Shown here piece after piece: positions 1 to 6,877 of a DNA stretch of 6,909 bases. Source of the DNA: CAZFQG01 sp964520785 (GTDB lineage: Bacteria > Planctomycetota > Planctomycetia > Pirellulales > Thermoguttaceae). Every line of letters begins with the position of its first letter. The stretch's first letter is position 1. Both the position numbers and the translations under genes were made by a program. The DNA is taken from assembly GCA_964520785.1 (NCBI GenBank), contig CAZFQG010000257.1:1-6909 (forward strand), given 5' to 3'. The notes beneath the pieces are model-generated. The model saw only the letters and a list, made by a program, of their open reading frames with translations. It did no database searches and was not told where the DNA came from.

Positions 1-509
1 ATGTACGGAAACTGTGCGTCGCGGTCGGGATGCTGCTTCCCCTCACGGGTCTTTCGATTCGCCTGGAGGCTGAAACCGAACTCCCGAAGCATCCGCGCGA
101 CCGTGCGATAACTGATCTCATGGCCCAGTTCGCGCAATTCCTTGGCGAGTTTGCGGGTGCTCTTCGATGTCCACAGCAATGGGGAAGTCGGCTCGCCTCG
201 CGTGGCCGGGTCAACCAATTTCCGCAGGTCCGATTCCAGTGCCGGAGCATGTTCCGCCAACCGCCGACGACCACCACCTGGCCGACGAATCCTCCCCCCC
301 GTGATCTGGTCGGTCAACTCCGGGTAGCCCTCCTCCACTTCCAGAATCCCCTTGCGGATGGTCGCGCGCGACATCCCGGTAGCCCGGGACACGGCCGAGA
401 TGCCACCACGACCCAGTGCCAAGGCTTCACAACCCGCCCAGCGGCGTTTCAGTTTTTCATTCATCATAAACCGCAGCTTGCTATACTTTTCCGCGACGAT
501 AGGCGCCAT
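1..509 (-). CDS. ISAzo13-family transposase, N-terminal part (cut by left window edge)
   Basis: This reading frame is open from the ATG at 507-509 to the window edge: 169 codons with no stop or frameshift. The product would cut and paste the insertion sequence it belongs to. Recognition rests on ISAzo13-family wording: an N-terminal helical segment, then LGRGGISAVSRATGMSR (about residues 32-48), which looks like a helix-turn-helix DNA-binding unit. A Gly/Arg linker GGGRRRL (78-84) follows, then TRGEPTSPLLWTSKSTRKLA (103-122), the YRTVARML helix (134-141), and SLQANRKTREGKQHPDRDAQ (147-166). The last block normally lies just before the DDE catalytic core, which is outside the window, so activity cannot be judged. 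The start is supported by an AAGGA ribosome binding site 9 nt upstream and by the promoter at 561-589. A second pair of ATGs at 462-467 would remove the conserved start of the family and is less likely. Confidence 0.9.
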   Translation of the reverse strand, partial: MAPIVAEKYSKLRFMMNEKLKRRWAGCEALALGRGGISAVSRATGMSRATIRKGILEVEEGYPELTDQITGGRIRRPGGGRRRLAEHAPALESDLRKLVDPATRGEPTSPLLWTSKSTRKLAKELRELGHEISYRTVARMLREFGFSLQANRKTREGKQHPDRDAQFPY

Positions 510-560
510 CGTCGTACATCCTTGTACAACGGAAACAGGGCATAGTCCCCAAAACGGCGG

Positions 561-589
561 ATTATAGCAATTCCGGCAAACGTGGTCAA
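561..589 (-). promoter_or_regulatory. Near-consensus sigma70-type promoter for the transposase
   Basis: On the minus strand a -35 box TTGACC (584-589) is followed by a 17-nt spacer and a perfect -10 box TATAAT (561-566). This is five of six matches at -35, ideal spacing and six of six at -10. The predicted start of transcription is near 554, giving a leader of about 45 nt before the transposase ATG at 509. The stretch is more AT-rich than the surrounding genes. No operator is obvious within it. Confidence 0.75.
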
Positions 590-608
590 GTTAATTGGTC
601 ACGGGTCC

Positions 609-622
609 TTACGTCTTACGTC
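609..622 (+). repeat. Tandem 7-bp direct repeat (TTACGTC twice)
   Basis: TTACGTC occurs at 609-615 and again immediately at 616-622. It lies just outside the transposase promoter, where the end of the insertion sequence is expected. It could be part of the terminal sequence, a trace of target duplication, or chance. Only one side of the element is visible, so these cannot be separated. Confidence 0.5.
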
Positions 623-631
623 GTGATCACG
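622..631. other. Perfect 10-bp palindrome CGTGATCACG
   Basis: CGTGATCACG reads the same on both strands and overlaps the last base of the tandem TTACGTC repeat. The symmetry stops at the next flanking pair (T and C). It sits 168 bp upstream of the oxidoreductase start, in the shared non-coding region between the two divergent genes. It could be an operator half-site pair or part of the insertion-sequence end. Function is not shown. Confidence 0.35.
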
Positions 632-689
632 CGCTGCTCGGCGGGCTCGCCCTCCGCCCACTTTGGGTCAATATCCAAACTCGAGAAAC

Positions 690-727
690 TTGACACGATG
701 GTAGTCAGGTGAGACTATCGCTATAAT
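690..727 (+). promoter_or_regulatory. Candidate promoter region of the oxidoreductase gene (weak, boxes poorly spaced)
   Basis: A perfect -35 hexamer TTGACA is at 690-695 and a perfect -10 hexamer TATAAT at 722-727, but they are 26 nt apart, too far for one sigma70 promoter. With TTGACA the 17-nt-spaced -10 would be the poor GACTAT (713-718). With TATAAT the 17-nt-spaced -35 would be TGGTAG, which does not match. One of the two is probably used, leaving a leader of about 65-75 nt. A small imperfect hairpin (742-760; AGGAAAC paired to GTTTGCCT with one bulged G and a 4-nt loop) lies in that leader. Confidence 0.35.
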
Positions 728-798
728 GAAGGCGATGCAAAAGGAAACTGCCGTTTGCCTCGCGTCTGAAGATTGCCGCCACGAAGAGGAGTATTGCC

Positions 799-2097
799 AT
801 GGACCACCCTTCCCGGAGATCGTTCTTGAAAACGACGACGGCCGCCTCGGCCCTGGCTTGGACCGGCGGAATCAACGCCTTGGGAGCGAATGAGCGGCTC
901 ACGGTGGGGCTCATCGGGTGTGGAGGGCAGGGGGCCCACGTGGCCTCGGCGTTCGCCGAGACGGGAGAAATCGCCTTCGTCTGCGATCCCGATGAAGCCC
1001 GCCGCCGCCAGGTGCGCCAGAAGGTGGGGGCGAAGCAAGAGGTGGCGGATTTGCGGCGCGTGCTGGACGACAAGACGGTCGACGCCGTGATCGTGGCCAC
1101 GCCCGACCACTGGCATGCGCCGGCCGCCGTCCTGGCCTGCGAGGCCGGCAAGCACGTGTACGTGGAGAAACCGCAGAGCCACAACCTGCGCGAGAGCCGG
1201 CTTCTGGTTGACGCGGCCGCAAGGAATCGCGTCGTGGTGCAGCACGGGACGCAGAGCCGGTCAAATCCGCTGATTGCCGGCGCGGTACGGATGCTCCGCG
1301 AGGGGATTATCGGCGACGTACTCTGCGCGAAGGCCTGGAATATCCAGCGCCGCGCGAACATCGGTCACGAACAACCGACCGATCCGCCGCGGGGGCTGGA
1401 CTACGACCTGTGGGTCGGACCGGCGGAGTTCGTCCCCTTTCAGAAGAACCGGTTCCACTACCACTGGCACTGGTGGTACAACTTCGGGACCGGCGACATC
1501 GGTAACGACGGCGTGCATGAAATGGACTATGCTCGTTGGGGTTTGGGGGTCGAGGGTCCGCCGGCGACGGTCGCCGCGCTGGGGGGAAAGTACTACTTCG
1601 ACGACGATCAGGAGTTTCCCGACACGGCGACGTGCGCGTTCGAATGGCCCGGCGACGGCGCCGTCGGCGCCCGGCGGCAGTTGATCCTCGAAATGCGGAT
1701 TTGGGATACCTGCCATCCCTACAACTGCGACAGCGGTACCGAGTTCCATGGAACGTCCGGCCGGATGGTCCTCAGCAAACGAGGGAAGCTCGAGGTCTAC
1801 GACGACCGCAATCGACGGATCGACGACGCTCAGCCGAAAGAGCGTCCCGAAACGGCCGCCACGCACCAGGCCGATCTTCTCGACGCGATCCGCCAGGGCC
1901 GGAAACCGAGTGCCGACGTGACGATCGGCCACGACACGGTTGCTCTGGTCCATCTGGCGAACGTCGCCGTCCGCCTGGGCCGGTCGCTCTCATTGGACGC
2001 CGCGACGGAGACGATTCCCAACGATCCGGAGGCGACCGCGCTGCTCGGACGCGAGTACCGCGATGGCGGCCATTGGGCCGTTCCCAAGGGGGCGTAG
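799..2097 (+). CDS. Tat-exported Gfo/Idh/MocA-family oxidoreductase
   Basis: A 432-residue NAD(P)-dependent oxidoreductase of the Gfo/Idh/MocA family, which oxidises or reduces sugars, inositols and related polyols. The exact substrate cannot be read from the sequence. The N-terminus carries a twin-arginine motif SRRSFLK (5-11), then a hydrophobic stretch ending near residue 30, so the folded protein is predicted to be exported by the Tat system. The nucleotide-binding fold starts at about 34, with the glycine-rich turn GCGGQG at 40-45 and an acidic end of the second strand (CDPDEA, 62-67). The family signature EKP is at 123-125, with Lys124 the expected catalytic lysine. The C-terminal half contains GDIGNDGVHEMDYARWG (232-248), whose His240 is the expected active-site histidine. 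Length is normal for the exported planctomycete versions. The start is fixed by AGAGGAG at 785-791, 7 nt upstream, and by the Tat motif. The next gene follows after 63 nt on the same strand, suggesting co-transcription. Cofactor (NAD or NADP) is unknown. Confidence 0.92.
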   Translation: MDHPSRRSFLKTTTAASALAWTGGINALGANERLTVGLIGCGGQGAHVASAFAETGEIAFVCDPDEARRRQVRQKVGAKQEVADLRRVLDDKTVDAVIVATPDHWHAPAAVLACEAGKHVYVEKPQSHNLRESRLLVDAAARNRVVVQHGTQSRSNPLIAGAVRMLREGIIGDVLCAKAWNIQRRANIGHEQPTDPPRGLDYDLWVGPAEFVPFQKNRFHYHWHWWYNFGTGDIGNDGVHEMDYARWGLGVEGPPATVAALGGKYYFDDDQEFPDTATCAFEWPGDGAVGARRQLILEMRIWDTCHPYNCDSGTEFHGTSGRMVLSKRGKLEVYDDRNRRIDDAQPKERPETAATHQADLLDAIRQGRKPSADVTIGHDTVALVHLANVAVRLGRSLSLDAATETIPNDPEATALLGREYRDGGHWAVPKGA

Positions 2098-2160
2098 AAG
2101 AAGCCGGGGCTCGAGTGAAACCGCCGTGAAACACCATGAACCTACTTCGAGAAAGCAATC

Positions 2161-4971
2161 ATGTACCTCCATCTTACGACCGCCGCCTGTCTTCTCGTCT
2201 GTTGCCTCTGGCCGTCAACTTCTCTTGCTAACGCCACCGACGATGCCGCAAGCGGCGTCTGGCGCGAACGGGGTTTCCATGACTTCATCGACGGAAGCTT
2301 CGGCAACGCCGGACAGAACCTTTACGTCTCGCGCGGGGGCGTTTTGCAGCGGATCTATCGCTACGACGTCAACCGGGACGGCTTCTTCGATCTCGTCATC
2401 TGCAACGCTCAGGATCATGGAGAGAGGCCGCCGGCGTATGTCTATCCGTCGCCGCTGGATGAACCGGCCCGCCGGGTGGAGCTTCCCGCCGACGGAGCAT
2501 GGTCCGGCACGGTGGCCGATCTCAACGGAGACGGCCTCGATGACGTGATTCTCGGAATGCGGTACAACGGCATCCGCAGGGACTTAAACGCCTTCGTCTA
2601 CTTCGGATCCGAATCGGGCTTCGGTGAACACCGCCAGTCGCGGTTGCCGGCCCCGGCCTGCAAATCGGTCGCCGCCGGGGACTTCAACGGCGACGGCAAG
2701 CAAGACCTGGCGTTCTTGCTTTCGCGCGTGCTTCGGGTCTTTCAGCAGACGGAGTTGACGTTCGAGGGGAGGCGTTTTACCGACCTGCCGATCACGGCCG
2801 AGAACATCGCCGCGGACGACCTCGACGCCGACGGATACGCGGACCTCGTCGCGCGGGAAGCCTCCGGGAACCTGGCCGTCTACTGGGGCGCCGCGGAGGG
2901 GTTGAACCCCGAGCGGGTTTCACGGATCGCCGCGGCCGAGTACGAAGCGAACGTCGCGCAGTCGGATTCCGACGTCCAGAAGCAATACACGGAGTACGTC
3001 GCCGACGCGACGCCGCTCCCCAAGGTCGTCCATATCGGTGACGCCGCGCATCTGTTCCTCGTCCGTGCCGGAAACGTCTATCTGATTCCGGTCGACCGCG
3101 ACCGGGCGTTCGGAACACCGCTTCGCCTGGCCTGCCCCGACGCCATGTCGGTCGCCGCCGGCGACGTGGATGGGGACGGCTATCGCGACCTCGTCTTCGC
3201 CTGCCGCGAACCTCACGGCCCGAAGGAACGGTCTTGGGTCTACTTCGGCTCCGAGGAGGGGTTCTGCGAGTCGCGCAGAATTCCGCTGCAAACGCTCCGC
3301 GCGTGCGACGTCGCGGTGGGGGACCTCGACGGCGACGGCCGCGATGAAATCGTCCTCTGCCAGTCTCACACGCCCGAATCGTTCACCACCGAGTCGTTCC
3401 TCTACCGGGGTGGACCGCGCGACAAGATCGCCGGGCCGATCCGGCTGCAGACCGAGGATGCCCGGCGCGTCTTCCTGGTTCGGACGGCGCCGGGCGACGT
3501 TCCCCAGGTCGTCTTCGTGAACCACCAGTCCCGAGGAAAACTGGGCAATCCGGACGTTCCCATCTACCTTGGCGGTACGGACGGCTACGCGCCGGATCGG
3601 CGATTGCTCGTTTCGGGATGGGGGGCGGTGGAGGCCATCCTGGCCGATTTCTTCGACCGCGGCCAGGTCGATCTGCTCCTTGCCAATTGCGCGGAAAACT
3701 CCGTCACCCGCGACCCCGGTTCGTTCCTCTTTCTCGGCAGCGACGACGGGCTGCCATACGAGCCGTCCGTGAAGCTGCCGACCACGAGAGCCCACGGCGT
3801 CGCGTGCGCCGATTTGAACCGCGACGGGTATCTCGACCTCGTCTTCTGCGGGTTCGACAATCCGGACTTATTGTTCTTCTACGGCGGAAGCGCCGGATTC
3901 AATCTGGGCGAGCCGCGACGGTTGCGGCTGGAATGCGACGGGAAGGTGTATAAGGATCCGCGATGGGTCTACCTGGCCGATTTCAACGCCGACGGCTACC
4001 TGGACCTGGTCGTTCCCATGATTCTCGATGACCGCACCATCCTGCTCTGGGGCGGACCGGAGGGCTTTTCCATCGAGAACCGGCAGATGCTCGCCGTGGA
4101 GCGCGCCGCCTGCGCCCGCGCGGCCGATCTCGACGGTGACGGCTATTTGGACCTCATCCTTGGCGGGCACAACGTCACGCCCGGCGTTCCGCACGACTCG
4201 TTCGTGTACATCTATTGGAACGGACCGGAGGGCCTTCGCGAGGACCGGCGGAGCATATTGCCCTCCGCCGGCGTCAACAGCATGGCGATCGCCGATTTCA
4301 ACGGCGATGGTACGCTCGATTTGTTCGCCGGCTCCTACAGCGGCGCCGTCAGCCGCGATATCGACAGTTACCTCTACTGGAACCGCAAGGGGACCGGCTT
4401 CTCCGAAGCGGATCGCGACCGGCTCTTCACGCATTCCGCCTCGGGCTGCGTCGCCGCCGATTTCAACGAAGACGGCCGGATCGACCTGGCCGTCGCGAAC
4501 CACAAGGTTTGGGGCGATCACGTCGGCTGGTCCGGCGTCTGGTGGAATGGCCCGGAGGGATTCGACGAAAAACGCATCACCCGGCTCCCCACGCTCGGCC
4601 CGCACGGAATGATGCTCACGCCGGGCAACCAGTCCACCCGCGGCGCCGAGGAGTATTACGAGTCGAGCGAAAACCAATTGCCGCCAGGAGCGGCGGTGAC
4701 GAAGATTTGCTGGGAGGCCGACGTGCCGCCGAAGACGTGGGTGAGGGCCCAGCTCCGGTTCGCCGCGACGAAGGAATCGCTCCGGCACGCCGCCTGGAGC
4801 GGTCCCGGCGGAGTCGACTCGTGGTACGCATGCGGCGAGCCGGTCGTGAAATCCGGACAAGCCGGGCGGTGGGTCCAGTACCGCCTGGCCCTGGGGGCGA
4901 CGAACGGTCTGGACACTCCCCGGGTGAAAGAGGTCACGGTGGCTTGGGCTCGTGGTCCAAGCCGGGATTAG
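2161..4971 (+). CDS. Secreted FG-GAP/VCBS repeat protein, predicted tandem beta-propeller
   Basis: A 936-residue exported protein built from FG-GAP/VCBS repeats, calcium-binding beta-propeller blades known from integrin alpha chains and many bacterial surface proteins. Residues 1-25 form a Sec signal peptide: hydrophobic core about 8-17, cleavage expected after ANA at 23-25. The n-region lacks Lys/Arg, which is unusual. Eleven clear loops of the pattern D-x-[ND]-x-D-G-x-x-[DE] begin at residues 69, 120, 174, 220, 335, 388, 551, 607, 656, 712 and 767. Degenerate positions are near 294, 445 and 496. After about residue 820 comes a different C-terminal region (about 845-930) rich in alternating hydrophobic residues and Trp, perhaps a beta-sandwich; I do not recognise its family. 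About 18 cysteines are present, several flanking the loops. The start at 2161 is forced: an in-frame stop lies at 2137 and no ATG, GTG or TTG occurs between. The ribosome binding site (GAG at 2149-2151) is weak, so translation may depend partly on the upstream oxidoreductase gene. No catalytic motif was seen; binding or scaffolding is inferred. Confidence 0.88.
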   Translation: MYLHLTTAACLLVCCLWPSTSLANATDDAASGVWRERGFHDFIDGSFGNAGQNLYVSRGGVLQRIYRYDVNRDGFFDLVICNAQDHGERPPAYVYPSPLDEPARRVELPADGAWSGTVADLNGDGLDDVILGMRYNGIRRDLNAFVYFGSESGFGEHRQSRLPAPACKSVAAGDFNGDGKQDLAFLLSRVLRVFQQTELTFEGRRFTDLPITAENIAADDLDADGYADLVAREASGNLAVYWGAAEGLNPERVSRIAAAEYEANVAQSDSDVQKQYTEYVADATPLPKVVHIGDAAHLFLVRAGNVYLIPVDRDRAFGTPLRLACPDAMSVAAGDVDGDGYRDLVFACREPHGPKERSWVYFGSEEGFCESRRIPLQTLRACDVAVGDLDGDGRDEIVLCQSHTPESFTTESFLYRGGPRDKIAGPIRLQTEDARRVFLVRTAPGDVPQVVFVNHQSRGKLGNPDVPIYLGGTDGYAPDRRLLVSGWGAVEAILADFFDRGQVDLLLANCAENSVTRDPGSFLFLGSDDGLPYEPSVKLPTTRAHGVACADLNRDGYLDLVFCGFDNPDLLFFYGGSAGFNLGEPRRLRLECDGKVYKDPRWVYLADFNADGYLDLVVPMILDDRTILLWGGPEGFSIENRQMLAVERAACARAADLDGDGYLDLILGGHNVTPGVPHDSFVYIYWNGPEGLREDRRSILPSAGVNSMAIADFNGDGTLDLFAGSYSGAVSRDIDSYLYWNRKGTGFSEADRDRLFTHSASGCVAADFNEDGRIDLAVANHKVWGDHVGWSGVWWNGPEGFDEKRITRLPTLGPHGMMLTPGNQSTRGAEEYYESSENQLPPGAAVTKICWEADVPPKTWVRAQLRFAATKESLRHAAWSGPGGVDSWYACGEPVVKSGQAGRWVQYRLALGATNGLDTPRVKEVTVAWARGPSRD

Positions 4972-5023
4972 CCGCCAGTCATTTTGGCTTCGTTGTACCC
5001 GTGTTTCGCCGGCACCGTTGACC

Positions 5024-5065
5024 GCCGGGTTCCTCACGAGGGGATCGCGGTACGCGAACCCCGGC
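5024..5065. other. Imperfect branched hairpin in the convergent gene junction
   Basis: In the 116-nt gap between the two converging genes, GCCGGGTTC (5024-5032) can pair with GAACCCCGGC (5056-5065) with one extra C. Inside this stem, TCGCG (5045-5049) pairs with CGCGA (5053-5057), sharing two bases with the outer stem, and CCT/AGG around 5032-5041 gives a short side stem. No T-run follows on either strand, so it is not a classical intrinsic terminator. It may still help end both transcripts. Nothing else is seen in 4972-5087. Confidence 0.3.
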
Positions 5066-5087
5066 TCCGTCTCGGCTGCCCGGACCA

Positions 5088-6749
5088 CTACCAATGCTTG
5101 CTGTTTTTCCGCGTGCCGCAGAGGCAGACTTCCATTCCCATGGCCTGGGCCATGGCGGCCTTGGCGAGCAGGGCCTTATCGGCACTCTTCGCGTCGTCGG
5201 CGTAGGCGACCTGGATGTGGTTCGCCTTGTGCTTCGCCATGAACTGATCGCGCGAAACGCCGTAGGTCACCGCGTGCATGATGGGCCATTGGGGCGTCGT
5301 TTCGTTCCAGCGGCGCTGGGTTTCCTCGATGGGCAGCTCGACGACTCCGGCGCGGCCGAGGTCCATCTTGGGCTTGCCCTTCTCGATGTAAATCCGCGAC
5401 CAGACGATTTCGCCCGGCTTCGAGATTCCCTTGAGGGTGCCGCCGCCCAGGCGGAAGTACATCCCCGGCTGGCGTTCGGCGGAGGCCCCTTTCCACCCGT
5501 CGATGAAGTGGGCCGGGGGGGCGGAGCCGCTGATGAGAAAGACCCAGACGTAGTCCTGCGTGGTGCAGGAGCGGTCCCAGTCCCCCCAGCGGACGTCGTG
5601 GAGCGTGTTTTCGACCGGCTGGCCCATCGCCGCGTGGACTCGGTAAGTCATCAGCCCGTCCAGACCGGCGCATTCGTCGACCTCGTTGTAATGCACGACC
5701 GGGCGGCCCTCGAAGAGAATCCGCTTGCCGTCGCGGCTCTTCACCGGCGGCCGGTCGGAATTATTGAGCGTTCCCTCGACCAGGTCGCTCGCCGGGAGGA
5801 GGTCCTTCAGGCCTTGCTGGTATTGGATGCCGATCAGGTCGCAGCCGAAATCATCGGCGATGCGGACCGCGGCGATGTACATCTTGCACTGCGTGAGAAT
5901 CTGCTCGTCGGTCAGATCGGTCTCGGGGTTGGGACCGGTGACGAAGGTCATTCCCTTCTCGTTGTACCAGCTTCGGACGGCCTGCGCCTCTTCGTCGCTC
6001 ACCTGGGTCGTCTCGTAGTAGAGAGCCGATTGGCTCAGCCGCTCTTTGTACACGCCCATCGGGTTGAGGATTTCGTCCTGAATGATGGCATTATACATCC
6101 CCATGCAGCCCTCGTCGAAGATGCCCATGATGGCCTTTTCGCGGCGGAGCTGTTCGGCCAAGGCCTCGCCCAGGCGGCGCTCGGCGGACGGGATGTCGAC
6201 TTTTTCCAGCGGCGCGACGTGCTTGATCGGATGGACGACCTTCCCCTCCTTGAGCCACTTCTTGAGGTTCTTCGTGAATGCCTCGTCACCGAAGTCCTCA
6301 CTCCACAGGGTGGAATACTTCTTTCCCGCCTTCGTAAGCGAACCGTTGAGGTTGAGCATTCCGACCAGGCCCGGCCACTGCCCGGACCAGTTCGCGACGG
6401 TGAGGATTGGGCCCTCGTGGTCCAACAGCCCGGCCAGAACGTGATGCGAATACTGCCAGACGGCCTCGGCGACGATCAAGGGAGCCTCCGGGTCGATCGT
6501 GGCGAAGACCTCCATTCCCTCTTTCTGCGAACCGATGAACCCGTGCTTCTCGGCTTCCTTGTAGGGATGGGCGCGGACGAGTTCGTAGCCGGCGTCCGTG
6601 ACCGCCTTCGCCAGGGCGGCTTCCATTTCCTTTTGGGCTTCCCAGCAGCTTTGATTCGCGGAGAGCCGCAAATCGCCGCTGGCGACCATCAGAACTTGCT
6701 TCTTGCCGACCTTGTTCGGCTTCACCGGTTTGGGAATCGCGTACGCCAT
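5088..6749 (-). CDS. L-fucose/L-arabinose isomerase-superfamily protein, substrate unknown
   Basis: A 553-residue predicted cytoplasmic protein (no signal peptide) related at a distance to L-fucose isomerase, which interconverts aldose and ketose sugars with a divalent metal. It begins with a Rossmann-like strand KKQVLMVASGDLR (16-28). A middle domain contains IFDEGCMGMYNA (210-221). The segment around 304-330 (DLIGIQYQQ to LVEGTLNN) matches the E. coli FucI region preceding its first ligand. Aligned by eye with FucI ligands Glu337, Asp361 and His528, the candidate ligands are Glu359 (in DECAGLDG), Asp385 (in LHDVRWGDWD) and His492 (in MHAVTYG). The Glu-Asp distance is 26 residues against 24 in FucI. 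It is somewhat shorter than FucI (about 590), and its last 35 residues, including CLCG, differ. The start at 6749 has GAGG 6 nt upstream; an in-frame TTG at 6791 has no ribosome binding site. It converges on the FG-GAP gene, so it is a separate transcription unit. Substrate could be L-fucose, D-arabinose or another sugar; an unrelated activity on the same fold is possible. Confidence 0.82.
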   Translation of the reverse strand: MAYAIPKPVKPNKVGKKQVLMVASGDLRLSANQSCWEAQKEMEAALAKAVTDAGYELVRAHPYKEAEKHGFIGSQKEGMEVFATIDPEAPLIVAEAVWQYSHHVLAGLLDHEGPILTVANWSGQWPGLVGMLNLNGSLTKAGKKYSTLWSEDFGDEAFTKNLKKWLKEGKVVHPIKHVAPLEKVDIPSAERRLGEALAEQLRREKAIMGIFDEGCMGMYNAIIQDEILNPMGVYKERLSQSALYYETTQVSDEEAQAVRSWYNEKGMTFVTGPNPETDLTDEQILTQCKMYIAAVRIADDFGCDLIGIQYQQGLKDLLPASDLVEGTLNNSDRPPVKSRDGKRILFEGRPVVHYNEVDECAGLDGLMTYRVHAAMGQPVENTLHDVRWGDWDRSCTTQDYVWVFLISGSAPPAHFIDGWKGASAERQPGMYFRLGGGTLKGISKPGEIVWSRIYIEKGKPKMDLGRAGVVELPIEETQRRWNETTPQWPIMHAVTYGVSRDQFMAKHKANHIQVAYADDAKSADKALLAKAAMAQAMGMEVCLCGTRKNSKHW

Positions 6750-6800
6750 TTCGGACCTCGCTAGCAGAGAACTGGGGACGGAAAATACCAATCAGACGGT

Positions 6801-6829
6801 ATTCTAGCGAAGGGACGCCCCGGGTGGAA
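6801..6829 (-). promoter_or_regulatory. Weak candidate promoter of the isomerase-like gene
   Basis: On the minus strand a good -10 box TAGAAT (6801-6806) lies 17 nt downstream of TTCCAC (6824-6829), which matches the -35 consensus only at its first two bases. Transcription would begin near 6794, giving a leader of about 45 nt. No clear operator or riboswitch was seen between here and the ATG. Confidence 0.25.
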
Positions 6830-6877
6830 GACCCAAGGGGGCGGACTGGGGGGCCGGGCGCATTTCGCACTTTGTGT

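Larger units (their letters stand above)
1..608 (-). mobile_element. Right-hand end of an ISAzo13-like insertion sequence (outer boundary uncertain)
   Basis: The transposase gene and its promoter must lie inside the element, so the element covers at least 1-589. Its outer end probably falls between about 590 and 622, close to the tandem TTACGTC repeat. The other end, and therefore the matching terminal inverted repeat and target duplication, is outside the window. The end coordinate given here is an estimate and not a mapped terminus. Confidence 0.45.

Noticed and set aside
30..545. 171-codon open frame on the plus strand at the left edge
   Set aside because: It is antisense to the transposase, which has clear ISAzo13-family sequence in an uninterrupted frame, plus a promoter and ribosome binding site.
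726..893. 55-codon upstream frame starting in the TATAAT box and overlapping the oxidoreductase start
   Set aside because: No ribosome binding site, a start that overlaps the candidate -10 box, and a sequence that is simply another frame of the Tat signal region. Probably chance.
2136..2231. 31-codon frame from the ATG at 2136 overlapping the start of the FG-GAP gene
   Set aside because: No clear ribosome binding site and no family match. The frame starting at 2161 gives a proper signal peptide leading straight into the repeats.
2365..4485. Repeated GAC-GGC-type DNA considered as a DNA-level or CRISPR-like repeat
   Set aside because: The similarity is at protein level (calcium loops), with variable codons, no constant repeat unit and spacing in phase with a coding frame.
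3868..5094. 408-codon open frame on the minus strand, antisense to the FG-GAP gene
   Set aside because: The plus strand has regular calcium-loop repeats across this stretch; the antisense translation is the mirror of those repeated codons and has no known motif.
5094..6764. 556-codon open frame on the plus strand, fully antisense to the isomerase-like gene
   Set aside because: Its translation shows no recognisable domain, while the minus strand has FucI-like motifs and a good ribosome binding site. Long antisense frames are common in GC-rich genes because of third-position bias.
6750..6791. Longer version of the isomerase-like protein starting at an in-frame TTG (6789-6791)
   Set aside because: No ribosome binding site precedes the TTG and the added 14 residues look like leader. 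The ATG at 6747-6749 has GAGG at a good distance.
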